The notes under the pieces were generated by a model. It saw nothing but the letters and a program-made list of their open reading frames with translations. It made no database searches and was not told the origin of the DNA. From assembly GCA_023213395.1 (NCBI GenBank), contig CM041465.1:148683741-148747740 (forward strand): a DNA stretch of 64,000 nt, in the 5' to 3' direction. A program made the translations under genes and the position numbers. Shown piece by piece: positions 22,184 to 33,277 of this stretch. Every line of letters begins with the position of its first letter. Within the stretch, counting starts at the first letter, position 1. This DNA is from Cycas panzhihuaensis (lineage: Eukaryota; Cycadophyta).

Positions 22184-22208
22184 TGTTGAGACATTTTAAG
22201 TCTCAACA
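22184..22208 (+). other. Leader hairpin H1 of E2
   Basis: Stem TGTTGAGAC / GTCTCAACA (9 bp), loop ATTTTAA. It occupies the same place, about 0.6 kb before gag, as H1 of EA; H1 of E1 is about 0.75 kb before gag. Confidence 0.6.
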
Positions 22209-22537
22209 TTGCTGTGGAGTTTGTGTTGGACTTTGGAGCAATTTCTTGAGTACATTTCATCATTTCATCGATTTTGGAGCTTAAAAGGAACCCTCTTTTC
22301 TTTGTCATCAAAGGTTCCTTACATCCTTTTTAAGTACTCAAAGTACTTTTCATTGTACTCAAGCATACATAGCACCTCACTTGGATCATAAAGCACTTGA
22401 AACTGCTTTGTGCTCATTCTTTGTAAGCCAAAAAGGCATAAAAATATCCAAGTAAGAAGATTCACTTACACTTGTTTAAAAGTGAACTTAAAATCTGCTG
22501 GAGAGGCTCGAAAAGGTTCAAACCTTGCCTCTAAATT

Positions 22538-22603
22538 AACCTTAAGCTTGGTGCATTCCCTAGGGGACCAACCGACCGCAGTCGGTGCACGACAATTAAG
22601 GTT
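22538..22603 (+). other. Structured leader block H2 of E2
   Basis: Outer stem AACCTTAA (22538-22545) with TTAAGGTT (22596-22603). Inner TTGGT/ACCAA pairing, and a small hairpin CCGAC-CGCA-GTCGG (22572-22585). Confidence 0.55.
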
Positions 22604-22812
22604 GCTTGAGGGAAGGAGGTTCGAAAAGGGTGTTATTGGTATGTGAATCCTGTGGAATTAGCCGAGTCCTCCACCTCTCTTCACCCCATTGGTTGTTGGA
22701 TCTTCTTGTAAGATCAGGACTAGTGGTGTTGTTTGAAGGTGGGTCTTAAGCGACGAAGCTTTTGAAGTCTCCAAGTTATCTCGCTAGCTTCAAGTGTTAC
22801 TCAAGTGGAAAG

Positions 22813-25800
22813 ATGGTCGCCATAAATATGCTTAATGCTTGTACCATAAGGCTAATCTGGCAATCAAATTATCAAGAATGGAAAAGAATCACAAAAATCT
22901 CTTGATAATGAATGAGTTCTGGGATATGTTTCGAAGAATCCCCAATCCTACACTTGTGGTTAATGATAATCAACCTGCACCTGTGGATGTTCAACTTGTT
23001 GCTGCATGGGAGGCCAAAGACGAAATTGTCTTGGCTTTCATTCGTATGGTTGTGGACATACATGTAGACCAAAATATTACTTCTGCACTATCTTCTAAAG
23101 AAGCATGGGACACCTTGTCCTCTTTGTATGAAAGGCGAGATGAAGCTCGCATTTTGATGATAAAAGCTAAATTATACTCCATCAAATTTGTAAGGCCAAT
23201 GTCGGCATTCATGTCCTCTGTTAAGGAGGTTTGTAATGAATTAACTACTTTAGGTAGTCCAGATACAAGAGATGAAATCATAGCCTCCATCACAAAAGCA
23301 TTGCCAAAGGACTACAATGGCTTTATATCATCAACTACACGAGATGGTTCACTAAGGGGGATGATAATAATCAACTTGAAAGCTTATTGCTTCAAGAAGA
23401 ACAAATCTATGCTAAGGATAATGAAGAACCATCGACAACGGGTGCTTTCACAAAGAAGGGCAAAGACAACTCAAAAATCCAACACTGCATTCACAAAGCA
23501 GTTTGGAAATATGAACATTGGATCTTCCAAGTCCAATGTCATTTGCCACTATTGTGGCATTCCTGGCCACATTGCACCTGAGTGCAGAAAGAAGCAAGCG
23601 GATTTTCAAAGACAGCAGCAGCCACAGGGTCAAAGACAACAGCAGCCACGACATCAGTTTCAACAAAGGTTCCAACAGTCAAATCAGCAGCAGTTTCCCC
23701 CTCGACCAAATCGAGGTGCCTATCGAGGAGGTCCACAAGGAGGGGGGGGTCAAAGAAGTGGCTACCAACGCCATTATAATCAGTTTGCCAATGACGACAA
23801 ACTACTTTGTGCATACCAATCATCCAAGGTTGACAACACTTGGATTGTCGATTCAGGAGCTACTCGACATATGACAGGGAGTGAAGAACTCCTATGCAAC
23901 ATCAAAGAAGGTAAAGGTCATTTAGTGACCTTTGGAAATGCTGAATCAGTTGAGGTTTCAGGAATAGGCACCATAGCTCCTTTTCATTCTCCTCAAAATC
24001 CTTCCTCATCATTTCCCAACAGTGATGCCTACTTCATTCCTTCTATGGAGAAGAATCGCTCTGTTAGCCGATGAACAAGCAACACATGAGCGTGCTATTT
24101 AAAATGGGAAATGTATTATTTGTAACAAAAATGATCAGCTCATAGTCGTAGCCTAGGAGCATCAAGGGCTTTACAAGGTGGATGCCAATAATATTACTCT
24201 TAATTCGCTTACTTTGGTTCCACATCTTTGTCAAAAATTCGATTATGGCATCAACGTCTACAACATTTAAGCCTAGACAATCAAGCGGATGACATACAAA
24301 CGCATGGTGTATGGGCTTCCAAAGATGTATGGTTCAAAATGTCTTTCTGAAGCTTGCATAATGGGGACACAACATTGATCCTTTTTCCTAAAGGCAAAGC
24401 ATGGCGTGCATCTTATCCTTTGCAATTAGTTCACTCGAGACTTGTGTGGACCCATGTCCACCCACTCCTTTCGAGGAGCATTGTACTACATATCTTTATT
24501 GATGACTTCTCTCACAAAGTCCGGGTCTACTTCCTAAAGCAAAAATCAAGCCTTCTCCAAGTTCAAAGAGTTCAAGGCGAAGTAGAAAATGAATCGCTAC
24601 TCAATTGGCACATTAAGGTCGATAATGGAGGTGAATTCACTTCAAATGAATTCAACCAATTTTGCAAGGATAATGGAATTCAAGGAAACTCACACTCCTC
24701 ATACTCCTCAAAGAAATGGAGTCTCCGAGAGGATGAATAGAACATTGGCTAATAAAGCCGAACAATGATGCATGCAAAAGGGCTTCCAAGAGCTTCGGGT
24801 CAAGCATTTCTTACAATGCCTATGTGGCCAATCGAAGTCCTACAACAAGTCATCAATATCACACCCGAGGAGGCATGGTCCGAAAGAAGCCAACTATCGA
24901 CCATTTGAGGACATTCGATTGTCACTGCGTATATGCACATACCAGATCAACAAAGAACTAAGTTGGACAAACATAGCCTTAAATGCATCTTTGTAGGATA
25001 TGCAATCCATAGCAAAGCCTACAAGTTGTATGATCCATTGGGAGAAAATGCATCTCTCAAGAGATGTAATCTTTGTTGAGGATGATAAAAAGAGTTGGAT
25101 ATGGCATCAATCCAACCCCCATTGACAAAGGGAAAGAGATTGAGGACTTCCTTCCCTCAATCTTACACACCATGTTCTTCATCTGCACCTTTTGTACCAT
25201 CTACTTCATCTTCATCTGCTCCACATGAACCTTCCACTTCATCTTCTGCTACTCATACACTTAGACCAGAAGATATTGAGGTTCATACCACATCACTTCA
25301 GAAGTTACCTAAGTGGTACACTCAAACGGTACAGGATGGTCAAATCATTGAAGGGAAATGTCCATCAAAGTACCGGCAGCAAACAAACTTTGCACTTATG
25401 GCTGAAGTGCTTTCTATTGATGAGCCTACTACCTTTTCAGAGGCTTCACAAAATGATAGTTGGAAAGCTGCCATGGATGAGGAGATTCAATCCATTCACA
25501 AGAATGGTACTTGGGACTTGGTCGAATTGCCTCCACACAAACAGTAATCATTGTAAATGGGTCTACAAGACCAAATTCCATTCTGATGGGACACTCAAGC
25601 GACATAAAGCAAGACTTGTAGCAAAGGGGTTTAAACAAATAGAAGGAATTGATTACGAGGAGACCTTTGCACCTGTAGCAAACATGAACACCATCGACTT
25701 CTCTTGGCCTTAGCCGCACAATGCAAATGGGTCAGATATCAAATGGACGTGAAGAGCGCCTTCCTCAATGGCGATCTTCAAGAGGAGGTATACTTGGAGC

Positions 25801-26908
25801 AACCTCCTGGTTACAAGGAACAAGGCAAGGAGCATTTGGTATGTCGCCTCAAGAAGGCTTTGTATGGCTTGAAACAAGCTCCTAGGGCATGGTACGCAAA
25901 AATCGATGAATACTTTTTGAGACATGGGTTTCATCGATCCACATCTGATCCAAACTTGTACATCAAACATGAACATCACCATGTCACTTATATTGCCTTG
26001 TATGTAGATGACTTAATGATCACGGGTGATGACACTAAGCTCATCAATGTTCTCCAGGATGATTTGAAGAGAAGTTTTGAGATGACTGATCTTGGACTTC
26101 TCCATTACTTTCTAGGCTTTGAGGTATGGCGTGCCGTGCTATATCTTCGCTTCCCAAGCCAAATATTTTGGGACATCTTGCAGAGATTCGGGATGCACGA
26201 TCGCAAGACGCCTACACCCATGGAGAACGCACCAAGCTTTCTCTCAATGAGGAAGTCAACCGCCAGATCCCACTCTCTATCGACCTGATTGGTAGCTTGA
26301 TATATCTCACCAACAATCGCCTAGACATTTCATTTGCGCTGATTTGCTCTCGTTACATGTCTCAACCCAATCGATACACCGAATGCAAGAAAATGCATAC
26401 TCAAGTATATCAAAGGAACATTGCACTTGGACTTGAGTATGTACATAAGGAGAACTTCACTTTGGAGGGTTCTCGATTACGATTAGGGTGATGCCGTGAT
26501 AGCGGAAATCTACCTCGGTTCTTGTTTTACCCTTGGTTCAAGAGTCGCTTCATGGAGTTGCAAGAAGCAACCAAATGTTACCTTGTCCTCCATTGAAGCG
26601 AATACAAAGTCGATCAACGCACTTGTGAGGCTATCTGCTCGACGGATTCTTGGTGAGCTTAGATTTCAGCAGCAGCATGAGCGACCTTCATTGTGACAAT
26701 CGAGTGTCCTCAAGCTAACTAAGAATCCTGCTTTCCACGCGCGGACCAAGCATATTGAAGTTCACCACCATTTCATCGGGGAGCATGTACACGTGGTGAG
26801 ATCACACTTCAATATCGACCAACAGAGCAACAGGCAGAGATATCTTTACCAAGCTACTTGGTAGAGACAAATTTGTAAAATTTAGAGATGGTCTTGGTGT
26901 CGACTTAA
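22813..26908 (+). pseudogene. E2 Copia gag-pol, many frameshifts
   Basis: Gag starts at ATG 22813 (MVAINMLNACTIRL) and loses frame near 22885. The main open stretch (22839-24074) carries Gag, knuckle CHYCGIPGHIAPEC, a Q/G-rich RGG-like region and an intact protease motif VDSGATRHMTG. Integrase (24350-24740) is shifted several times. RT is best preserved at 25704-26120, with [14 protein letters not shown] and LYVDDLMITGDD. RNase H (26500-26900) ends near FVKFRDGLGV. Most lesions are one-base indels, not substitutions, which is unusual beside such similar LTRs. Confidence 0.9.
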
Positions 26909-26928
26909 CATTGTAAACAAGAAGGGGG

Positions 26929-27503
26929 TGTTAAACCTTATGTTTAAATGTTAAGTGAATGTACTTTATTTTTCATGTAATATATGCACTTTATACTTTA
27001 GGGGTGACTTATCACTTAAGTGATAAAGTGCACACCCACATTCTTTCTAGTGACACAACGTTGTCACTAAAGGGTCAATGGACCCTCATGCACCTTTGAG
27101 TAATCCAAGTGATGTATCTTGGATGTTTGACACTTGTCAAACATCCAAGGCCTTAGGTGAGGATCCAAGCACTTTTGCTCATGATCCAAGTCATGTATCT
27201 TGGATGTTTGACACTTGTCAAACATCCAAGGCCTTAGGTCTCTCATTTCACTCTATATAAAGAGACCTCTCCTCATTGTCTCATAAGGAGAGTTGGAGCT
27301 GTATTGTTATGCTATCAGTTTGCTAATCAAACTATTTTCTTCTTGGGAGGTTGGACCAATTCCAACTCCCCATATTGGGTATCATTTTCTCTTGCTCCTA
27401 TTTCAGTTTGTGCTCTTTATGCTTTCATGCTTTCATGCATTTATAGTATTGTGATTGTACTTATGATCTTGGGATTAATGTGGCCTAATGCCCATTTTCC
27501 ACA
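26929..27503 (+). repeat. 3' LTR of E2
   Basis: Same double inverted-repeat structure as the 5' LTR (27119-27148 and 27200-27229) and palindrome at 27009-27026. Confidence 0.95.
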
Positions 27504-27605
27504 ATTTTTGCTTTTATAAAACTTCCAACACATAAACAAAGATGCACCAATAGAGAAAAACAAGATTTCTTTTCTTTTTTTCTTGCAAATCAAAATAACT
27601 CAAAA

Positions 27606-27673
<68 letters not shown>

Positions 27674-27856
27674 TTTTTAGTATTAAACTTAAAAAAAAAA
27701 ACAAAGAGCTATTCTAAAATTTTTAAGAGCTAAGAATGAGCCAAACTTCTTTGGATTGCTTTCATATTGTGAAGATCGTCAAGAATGGAGAGTTGTTAAA
27801 AAACTGGCCTTCAAATCTAAAATGAAAACCCCGACCTAAAAGATTTGATACTAAAA
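27504..27856 (-). other. EA leader, primer-binding-site end
   Basis: Remainder of the EA leader right of E2. On the minus strand it starts with TTTTAGTATCAAATC (27856-27842), a degraded Met-type primer-binding site. It holds the microsatellite 27606-27673. Confidence 0.55.
27606..27673. repeat. Compound microsatellite (CT)n(AT)n(GATA)n
   Basis: About eleven CT units, seven TA units and eight GATA units in a row. Likely length-polymorphic. Confidence 0.95.
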
Positions 27857-28308
27857 TGATAAAATTGGATCGTGAGGGGACAATGAAGCACTAGATCAAG
27901 ATGGTTCACACCCACAATAAGCTTGAAATAAGTAGTACTTAAGCACAAGATAATATGGAGGAGAAGAAATTGATCCCAACTTCAATAAGAATGGCTTGTA
28001 TTCAACTTAATAGCATAATATTACAATCAACTCTCACTATTTCATGCAAGAGAAAATGATCTCTCTATATAGGTGAGAGGGATTCCCTTAGGTGTGTTGC
28101 ATAATCAACAAGTGTTGGTCATGCATACGAAGACATTGCATGTTTGATAAGTGTCAAAACATGCATGCATATGTGCAAATATGCAAAAAGAGGTGAAGAG
28201 GGTCATTGACCCTTAGTTACAATACTAAAAAAGTGTGGGTGTGTACTTACACATTAAATATAAAATACTAAACTTAATACATAACAATAGAACATAAAGG
28301 TTTTAACA
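27857..28308 (-). repeat. 5' LTR of EA
   Basis: The minus strand starts TGTTAAAACC and ends CCAATTTTATCA, followed by the primer-binding site. The TATA region (CTATATAG, about 28064-28071) is flanked by TCTC and GAGA as in the other family LTRs. The imperfect inverted repeat is at 28138-28166. Confidence 0.7.
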
Positions 28309-30094
28309 AAAAGAATTATCTATATTCACTGTACTAAACATTACTACTTGTCATCCTTATCGCCTACTTATATGAATTACACTTCCAAGCTTCTATTTTG
28401 AAATGCCATCCATTGAACCTTCTGATTCCCTTGCTTTTTCCCTTTGCTTCTGACTGATTTCCCTGCCTTTAACTGTATTTTCTGTCTTCTTTCTGTCTGC
28501 TTCTAACCTGCCATTTTCGCTTTTTATTTTTGCATGCCTTTAGCAAAATATATTGAGGTTTTCCTTGGAATTGCAAGCTTGTCACAGCAAGTAGGAATAA
28601 CATAAAATTATTTCTTTCAGACTATTGTCCATATAACCACAAAGTTCTTTACTAGTCCTGACATATACCCTAAGGGTGCTATATTTTTTGAACCAGGAAG
28701 TGTCATATTGATCCTGGTTTCACATGGTGAATGCTTAATAACACATTTTCAGTTTTTTTTCCTTGCAAAATTTTAAATTCTTTCATTGAACGGTAGCACT
28801 TATTGTTGAAGGATGCAATCTGGGTACAGCCCATCATGTACTAGCAACTAAAGAGATAGCTTTTATTTTTCCTTTCCGACTCTCCAAATGCAGGAAAAGA
28901 TGCTGAAACATTTTCTTATTTTTAGTACTCCTCTCTAATTATTTAAAATTGCATCGCAGTGTTACTCTTTAACTTCTGCAGTCTTTGCCTGCTATTATTC
29001 GCTAAATTTCAGCCCACAATGTTTTATTTGTAGACAAACTCATTTTAGCTGAGAAAGCTATGTCCAAGTCATCCGGGTGCCATCCCTATCCAACATGATA
29101 AACTTTTTGAGTAAACATATAGGGTTCCTTTTTTTCTGAGTTTGTCAGCTTGATTTGAGACCGTGCCTTTTGTTGAATAGCTTTCATAATCATCAACTAG
29201 GCCATGCTCCGGTTGACTACCTTGTAATACTTACTAATCTGACATTAGTAGGTTTAAAGTCCTTTCTTTCTTTGCTTTCATTCTCAATGTTTGCAAACAT
29301 TAGTGCCTGAATTTAGATGTCTTGGGGCCATCGAAAGTGATGATTCTACCCACTTTAACTGACTGTTGTAATAGATAAGGAGAACAAGCAATGAATGGCA
29401 TGTTACGGAACATTTTCCTGTTTACTTTTGGGGCAATTATTCAAGGGATAATCACTTTCTAATATGGGCTTCTCTGTTAAGAATTGGGTTTGGAAAGGAA
29501 TGAAATATCAGGGATGCCAGCATGATGTAACAAGCCTCTCCTGGTATGTGGTCAATGGGCTTTCATGGACTAGATTATACACTGCTGATCTAGTGTGCCT
29601 TTGAGCTCCTGTGTTTAGAAGACTATTGATGAAAGTATTCAGGATATCAATTAAAGGTTTCCCGAAAAGGACATGACAGATTTTTTTCTTGAAACTATTT
29701 CTGTAAAGACCTTAAGAAGCTTGTTATAAACAAGAGCGAAAGAAAGATGCTTGTCAAAACATATGTATAATGCACATGTAATTGGTACTTGTAAAGTAAA
29801 ATTACAACAAAATATCAGTTTAGTGGCTGATGTTTGTACTTGTATATTAGCATGCATGGTTGGGCAACGAACACTTTCCCAAATCTTGTTTGAAGTTCAA
29901 CTAATGAAAGTTCAAACAGTGTGTAAAAGGTTTTTTCAGATGATTAATACATGGTCATGTCTGGCTACAAAGCAATATCTATGTTTACATAATAAAGTTT
30001 GTCTGATAATTTTGAATTCTGTACAGAGCACTGAAAGCATTCAAAAAAGCAATGTATATGTTTACATAATAAGTTTGTCTCGTATTTTCTACAG
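28309..30094. other. Intron-like or unique DNA, no element recognised
   Basis: The texture changes at the EA boundary: mixed composition, T-rich runs, no LTR or gag/pol trace. It precedes the probable exon at 30095, so it may be host intron. A 37-bp stretch at 28554-28590, between CCTTTAG and GTAGGA, is open (QNILRFSLELQACHS) and could be a small exon, but this is weak. Confidence 0.35.
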
Positions 30095-30118
30095 AACACT
30101 GAAAGTATTCAAAACAAG
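29971..30118 (+). repeat. Tandem duplication across an intron-exon border
   Basis: 29971-30049 and 30048-30118 are diverged copies, period about 77. Each contains ATGTTTACATAATA, a pyrimidine-poor stretch, an ACAG acceptor-like site, then (G/A)CACTGAAAG(C/T)ATTC. The downstream copy is followed by the long open exon. Confidence 0.75.
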
Positions 30119-30339
30119 ACCTCCAATGTGGAGAATGAGGGGTGCCATTCTATAACAGTCATTTTCAGTTCACGGACAAGTGGCAATCTTGAGATAGAGG
30201 TTGGAAAGGTAGTTCGGATTCACCCTCCATGGTATGTACTTATTTTATCCTCTTCACTTTTATTGTTCTCTGATACTGTACTTGATATTGGCTGCCCTTG
30301 TGCTGTAGGCTTTCTATTGTAGAAACAATGATGTTCTAA
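30095..30339 (+). CDS. Possible last two coding exons of an unidentified host gene
   Basis: Exon 30095-30231 lies between TTTTCTACAG and GTATGT and is open in frame with 30128: it includes VIFSSRTSGNLEIEVGKVV and ends RIHPPW, with the Trp codon split. Intron 30232-30308 ends TGTGCTGTAG. Exon 30309-30339 adds LSIVETMMF and a TAA. The protein segment is unlike retroelement proteins and has the look of a conserved C-terminal region. I do not recognise the family, and upstream exons are not identifiable. It could equally be a gene fragment. Confidence 0.4.
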
Positions 30340-30689
30340 TACTTTTTATGAAATGACTGAATGGCTTATGTGATGTGTCTAGAGTATGTCCTCAATGATG
30401 TATTATACAATGACCTAATTGTTTGTTGTCCCAACCATTGGTTACCTCGCTTTGTTAGTTTGTTATACGTTATTCCTTTTTCCTCTATCAGATTGCAACT
30501 TGTTGCTGATTATGATGCAGATTTAACTGTATAGTGCATCGAAATGCCAGTTAGCTTCTTTGATTCCTGCAAACATCTCCTTAGGGACTAATTTATCAAG
30601 CGTCCTTATTCACCACTTTGATTAGCTTGTTTTGAAGGAGGGTGTGTAGGAGACAAACCCCATTCTCAGTTTTCAAGCCAATAAGCTCA
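30340..30689. other. No feature; possible 3' flank of the exon pair
   Basis: AT-rich sequence without ORF, LTR or repeat structure. Confidence 0.35.
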
Positions 30690-30928
30690 CTTTGAAGACA
30701 CATCTTGTAGAGTTTGGTTGATAGCATACAAGGTTTGTTTGACATCCCATAGTGTTTGGTAGACAGCGTATAGAGTTTGATTGACAACAAATAGAGTCCA
30801 GTTGATGCATTGGAGAGTTTGGTTGAAAAGTATGTGGGCCTAGTTGACAAGTATATGGGAGTGTTGACAAGTGTATAGGCCTAGTTGGCATATTAAAGGG
30901 TCCATTCGCCAACATTCAGGCTGGTTGA
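30690..30928. repeat. 21-bp minisatellite, left part
   Basis: About ten degenerate copies of TAGAGTTTGGTTGACAGCATA. As 21 is a multiple of three, the minus strand reads an open heptad repeat (LSTKLYT-like), a by-product of the repeat. The array stops at the LTR at 30929 and the same kind of unit reappears at 50270. Confidence 0.8.
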
Positions 30929-31412
30929 TGTTATGTTCCTAAATTTTGAAGAAGTTGGTGAAGTTAGTCTTTAGGAAGATAAGGGAAGAATTATTTAATG
31001 TATATTTATTATAAAGTCTATATTTTTATGAGAGAGAGTCATTGCATCCCTAAATTAGATGAAGTCGGTATTTTGAGGAGAGAGAATTAGAAGTTGGGTT
31101 TAAAGAGAGAAAATAAGGCTATAAATAGAGGAGCCTCATTCATTTTTAAATCATTTTTGGGAAATTTAATATTTGGATCTAGATTAATGGCTTACAACCA
31201 TTAGGGCATTGTTGTGCCATTTTGGGAGGAAACCCTCACCTTGAAGAGGGCAAGATATTATTGTTATTTTATATGATATATACTGTTTACTGTGGCAGGT
31301 TTGATATTAATCTGATATTATTATGTGGTTTACTATTATATCTGAATTACTGTAGATATTTGTTATTATTTATGATGAGATGTTGTTTTCATAAATTATC
31401 TATGGTGTGAAT
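30929..31412 (+). repeat. LTR1 of TR-GAG2, main part
   Basis: TGTTATGTTCC start. Probable TATA box in GGCTATAAATAGAGGAGCC (31112-31130), the same in LTR2 and LTR3. Interrupted by G2; the last 38 bases are 41927-41964, ending TTGCCACA before the primer-binding site AGTGGTATTAGAGC (41965-41978). Confidence 0.85.
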
Positions 31413-32250
31413 TGTTGGCATCAAAATTGACTCAATGGCTGTGTGAGGACCAGAGGTAGGTCAGATAACCTGGGTTGTGCAGGTACGGACCGTACGGAGG
31501 TACGCACGAGGCAAAACGGCAAAGAAACAGGCATTCTGGGTACGAGGACAAAAGCGCACCGGAATGGGTACGCATGATGAACGCATCAGCGGAACGCAAC
31601 TAAACGGCGGCACGCATGACCTGTGAGACCAAAGTGAAGACCGGGAGGTGCGACGACGCATTTTGACGTACGGAACCAAAGGAAAGATTAATTAAGAGTA
31701 AACAAAGTGATTAAGTGAAGAGGTACGCATAAAGTGAACAGGTACGCATGACTGAAGGGGTACGGTTATGATGACATACCATAACCCTTCAGCCAAAAGG
31801 TACCAACAGGAGTACTTAAGGAGGTACGCATGATTCACCTGGTTAGGGTGAGAGCCGGAAATCCAAGGTACGCAAAGGTGCGGAGACCAGTACGTATGAC
31901 AGCCGAATAAAGCATGAGTACATGATAAGTACCATCTGGGTACGCATATGTAACAGAGGATCAGATGTCTTTGGAATGCTCAGAATGCATTCCAAATTTC
32001 TATGTAAATGAACTGTTGAATTAATAAAAGAAGAGTTATGTGGAAATTGGTGCATTCTTGGTATGTATTGATGATATGTTGGAGTATGTATTGATTGCAT
32101 CATATTGCTCGTGAATTATATATGGAATGTATGTGGAATGCATATGAATAACCATGTTGATGTTGTCCTAAAACTAGACTATAGCTACTGTAACCTTGAC
32201 AAGTGAGCAAGGGTGTCTTGTAAGTGTAATAAGGCACCCTACCAACAACA
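31413..32250 (+). repeat. 5' LTR of G2
   Basis: TGTTGGCATC...ACCAACAACA. U3 is rich in GGTACGCAT motifs (for example near 31723, 31741, 31833 and 31940). Directly followed by TTGGTTCCGCTGCC (32251-32264), the primer-binding site; I do not name the tRNA. Confidence 0.95.
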
Positions 32251-33277
32251 TTGGTTCCGCTGCCTCACGCCCACCGAGGAGGGACAGGCCTAGGGGTTTC
32301 TAAGGGAAAAGAATGTGTAAAGGCGAGAGGACCCCGGTCACAAAGATGATGGCGGGTCAGAACTAAGCCACCGGCAGCCTGTGGGACCTTCCAATGCCAC
32401 CTAAAAGGCCTTCAAGGTCGGAAGAGCCCCAAGGATACTTCACCTAAGGAAAAGGAGACTAGTAGACAAAGGGCACTGAGATGGTCAAAAGAAGCAAAAC
32501 TCAGCAGGGCGAGGAGGTTAAGTTCGCAAAACAACGAGACTAAGGGACAAATGCTGAAGGATCCGAGGCAAGTGGAGCCCAGACACCTCGTGAAGAGGAA
32601 CTCAATGGCGAACACATGGTATTGACACTAGCCCCAATCAGAGATGATTGATTTAGCCCGGAGATTGAAGGAAGCCATCAGTGGATGAAAAACATAAAGA
32701 GATCCTAATAGAGGGAAGTATACCAGTGGAGGACAGCCCGAAGGACCTAGGGGACAGCGATAAGAAGGCGGAGGAAGGTCCCCAAGATATTGGGAAAACA
32801 AGCTAACGAGGCATTGCTTGAAGATTCGAAAGAAAGAGGATCGGATCAATCTTATATTACGGTGACACCGCTGACTATACAAGTTCCGTGGGTAGTGGAA
32901 CCTATACACATAAAAACTCCATTTAAGAATCACTGCTTGGGAAAGATAGTGCAAGACTAGTTACTCCCAAAGGCATCCCCAAAGGATGAGGAGGGAAAGA
33001 TCACCATCGTGGGGAAAGTTGCAACCTCCCAAGATGGACGACTAGAGACTTTGGGAGACTTACCTTTAATGATACTTGAGACGCAGAGCATGTGTATTTG
33101 TTTTAGAACCTCGTTGATGTTAAGAAGATTACGCATTTAAGACGAGATTAAGGCACGCTCACAGACGTTGAGAGGAGTACCCTTGGCTTGGTACAAGGAA
33201 ATAAACAAAAATGAGCATGGGCAAAAATTAAGAAAGCGTTTGAGGAAAGATTCCAAAAGTTTCGCAGTAATGAAGCT
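32251..33277 (+). pseudogene. G2 leader and broken N-terminal gag
   Basis: The primer-binding site is at 32251-32264. The leader to about 32700 is shared with G3 (54875-55260). From about 32950 short frames match the G3 Gag N-terminus: the run including RSQTLRGVPLAWYKEINK (about 33150-33215) corresponds to G3 TLRGVLLAWCKELDK. Frameshifts separate it from the open gag at 33278. Confidence 0.7.

Larger units (their letters stand above)
20690..22812 (+). other. Leader of E2, including GC-rich insert
   Basis: Begins with the primer-binding site. 20770-21760 is GC-richer than its surroundings and full of short direct repeats (GCCAACTCAAG, ACTCGGC, GGCTCACAC), absent from the E1 leader. From 21760 the leader returns to the AT-rich family type, with hairpin H1 (22184-22208) and structured block H2 (22538-22603) before gag. 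Confidence 0.7.
20112..27503 (+). mobile_element. Copia element E2, E1 family, inserted in EA
   Basis: Complete LTR element with a perfect 5-bp TSD ATTTT (20107-20111 and 27504-27508). LTRs differ at roughly a dozen sites by eye, so it is much younger than E1. It has a primer-binding site, a long leader with GC-rich repeats, broken gag-pol and a purine tract AAGAAGGGGG (26919-26928). It lies opposite to EA. Confidence 0.95.
14653..28308 (-). mobile_element. Minus-strand Copia element EA, E1 family, host of TR-GAG1 and E2
   Basis: Reading the minus strand: 5' LTR 28308-27857, primer-binding site 27856-27844, leader 27843 to 16597, gag from 16596, pol remnant to 14905, purine tract (minus GGGCAGGGGGGGCG, 14901-14888), then a truncated 3' LTR 14887-14653. 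Two later insertions, TR-GAG1 (18097-20008) and E2 (20112-27503), sit in the leader. Removing them leaves a leader of about 1.95 kb, the length seen in E1, which supports the reconstruction. No TSD can be scored because the 3' LTR end is missing. Confidence 0.75.

Noticed and set aside
30596-30915. Minus-strand ORF with repeated LSTKLYT heptads
   Set aside because: A 21-bp minisatellite is automatically open in frame; no start context or homologous protein is seen.
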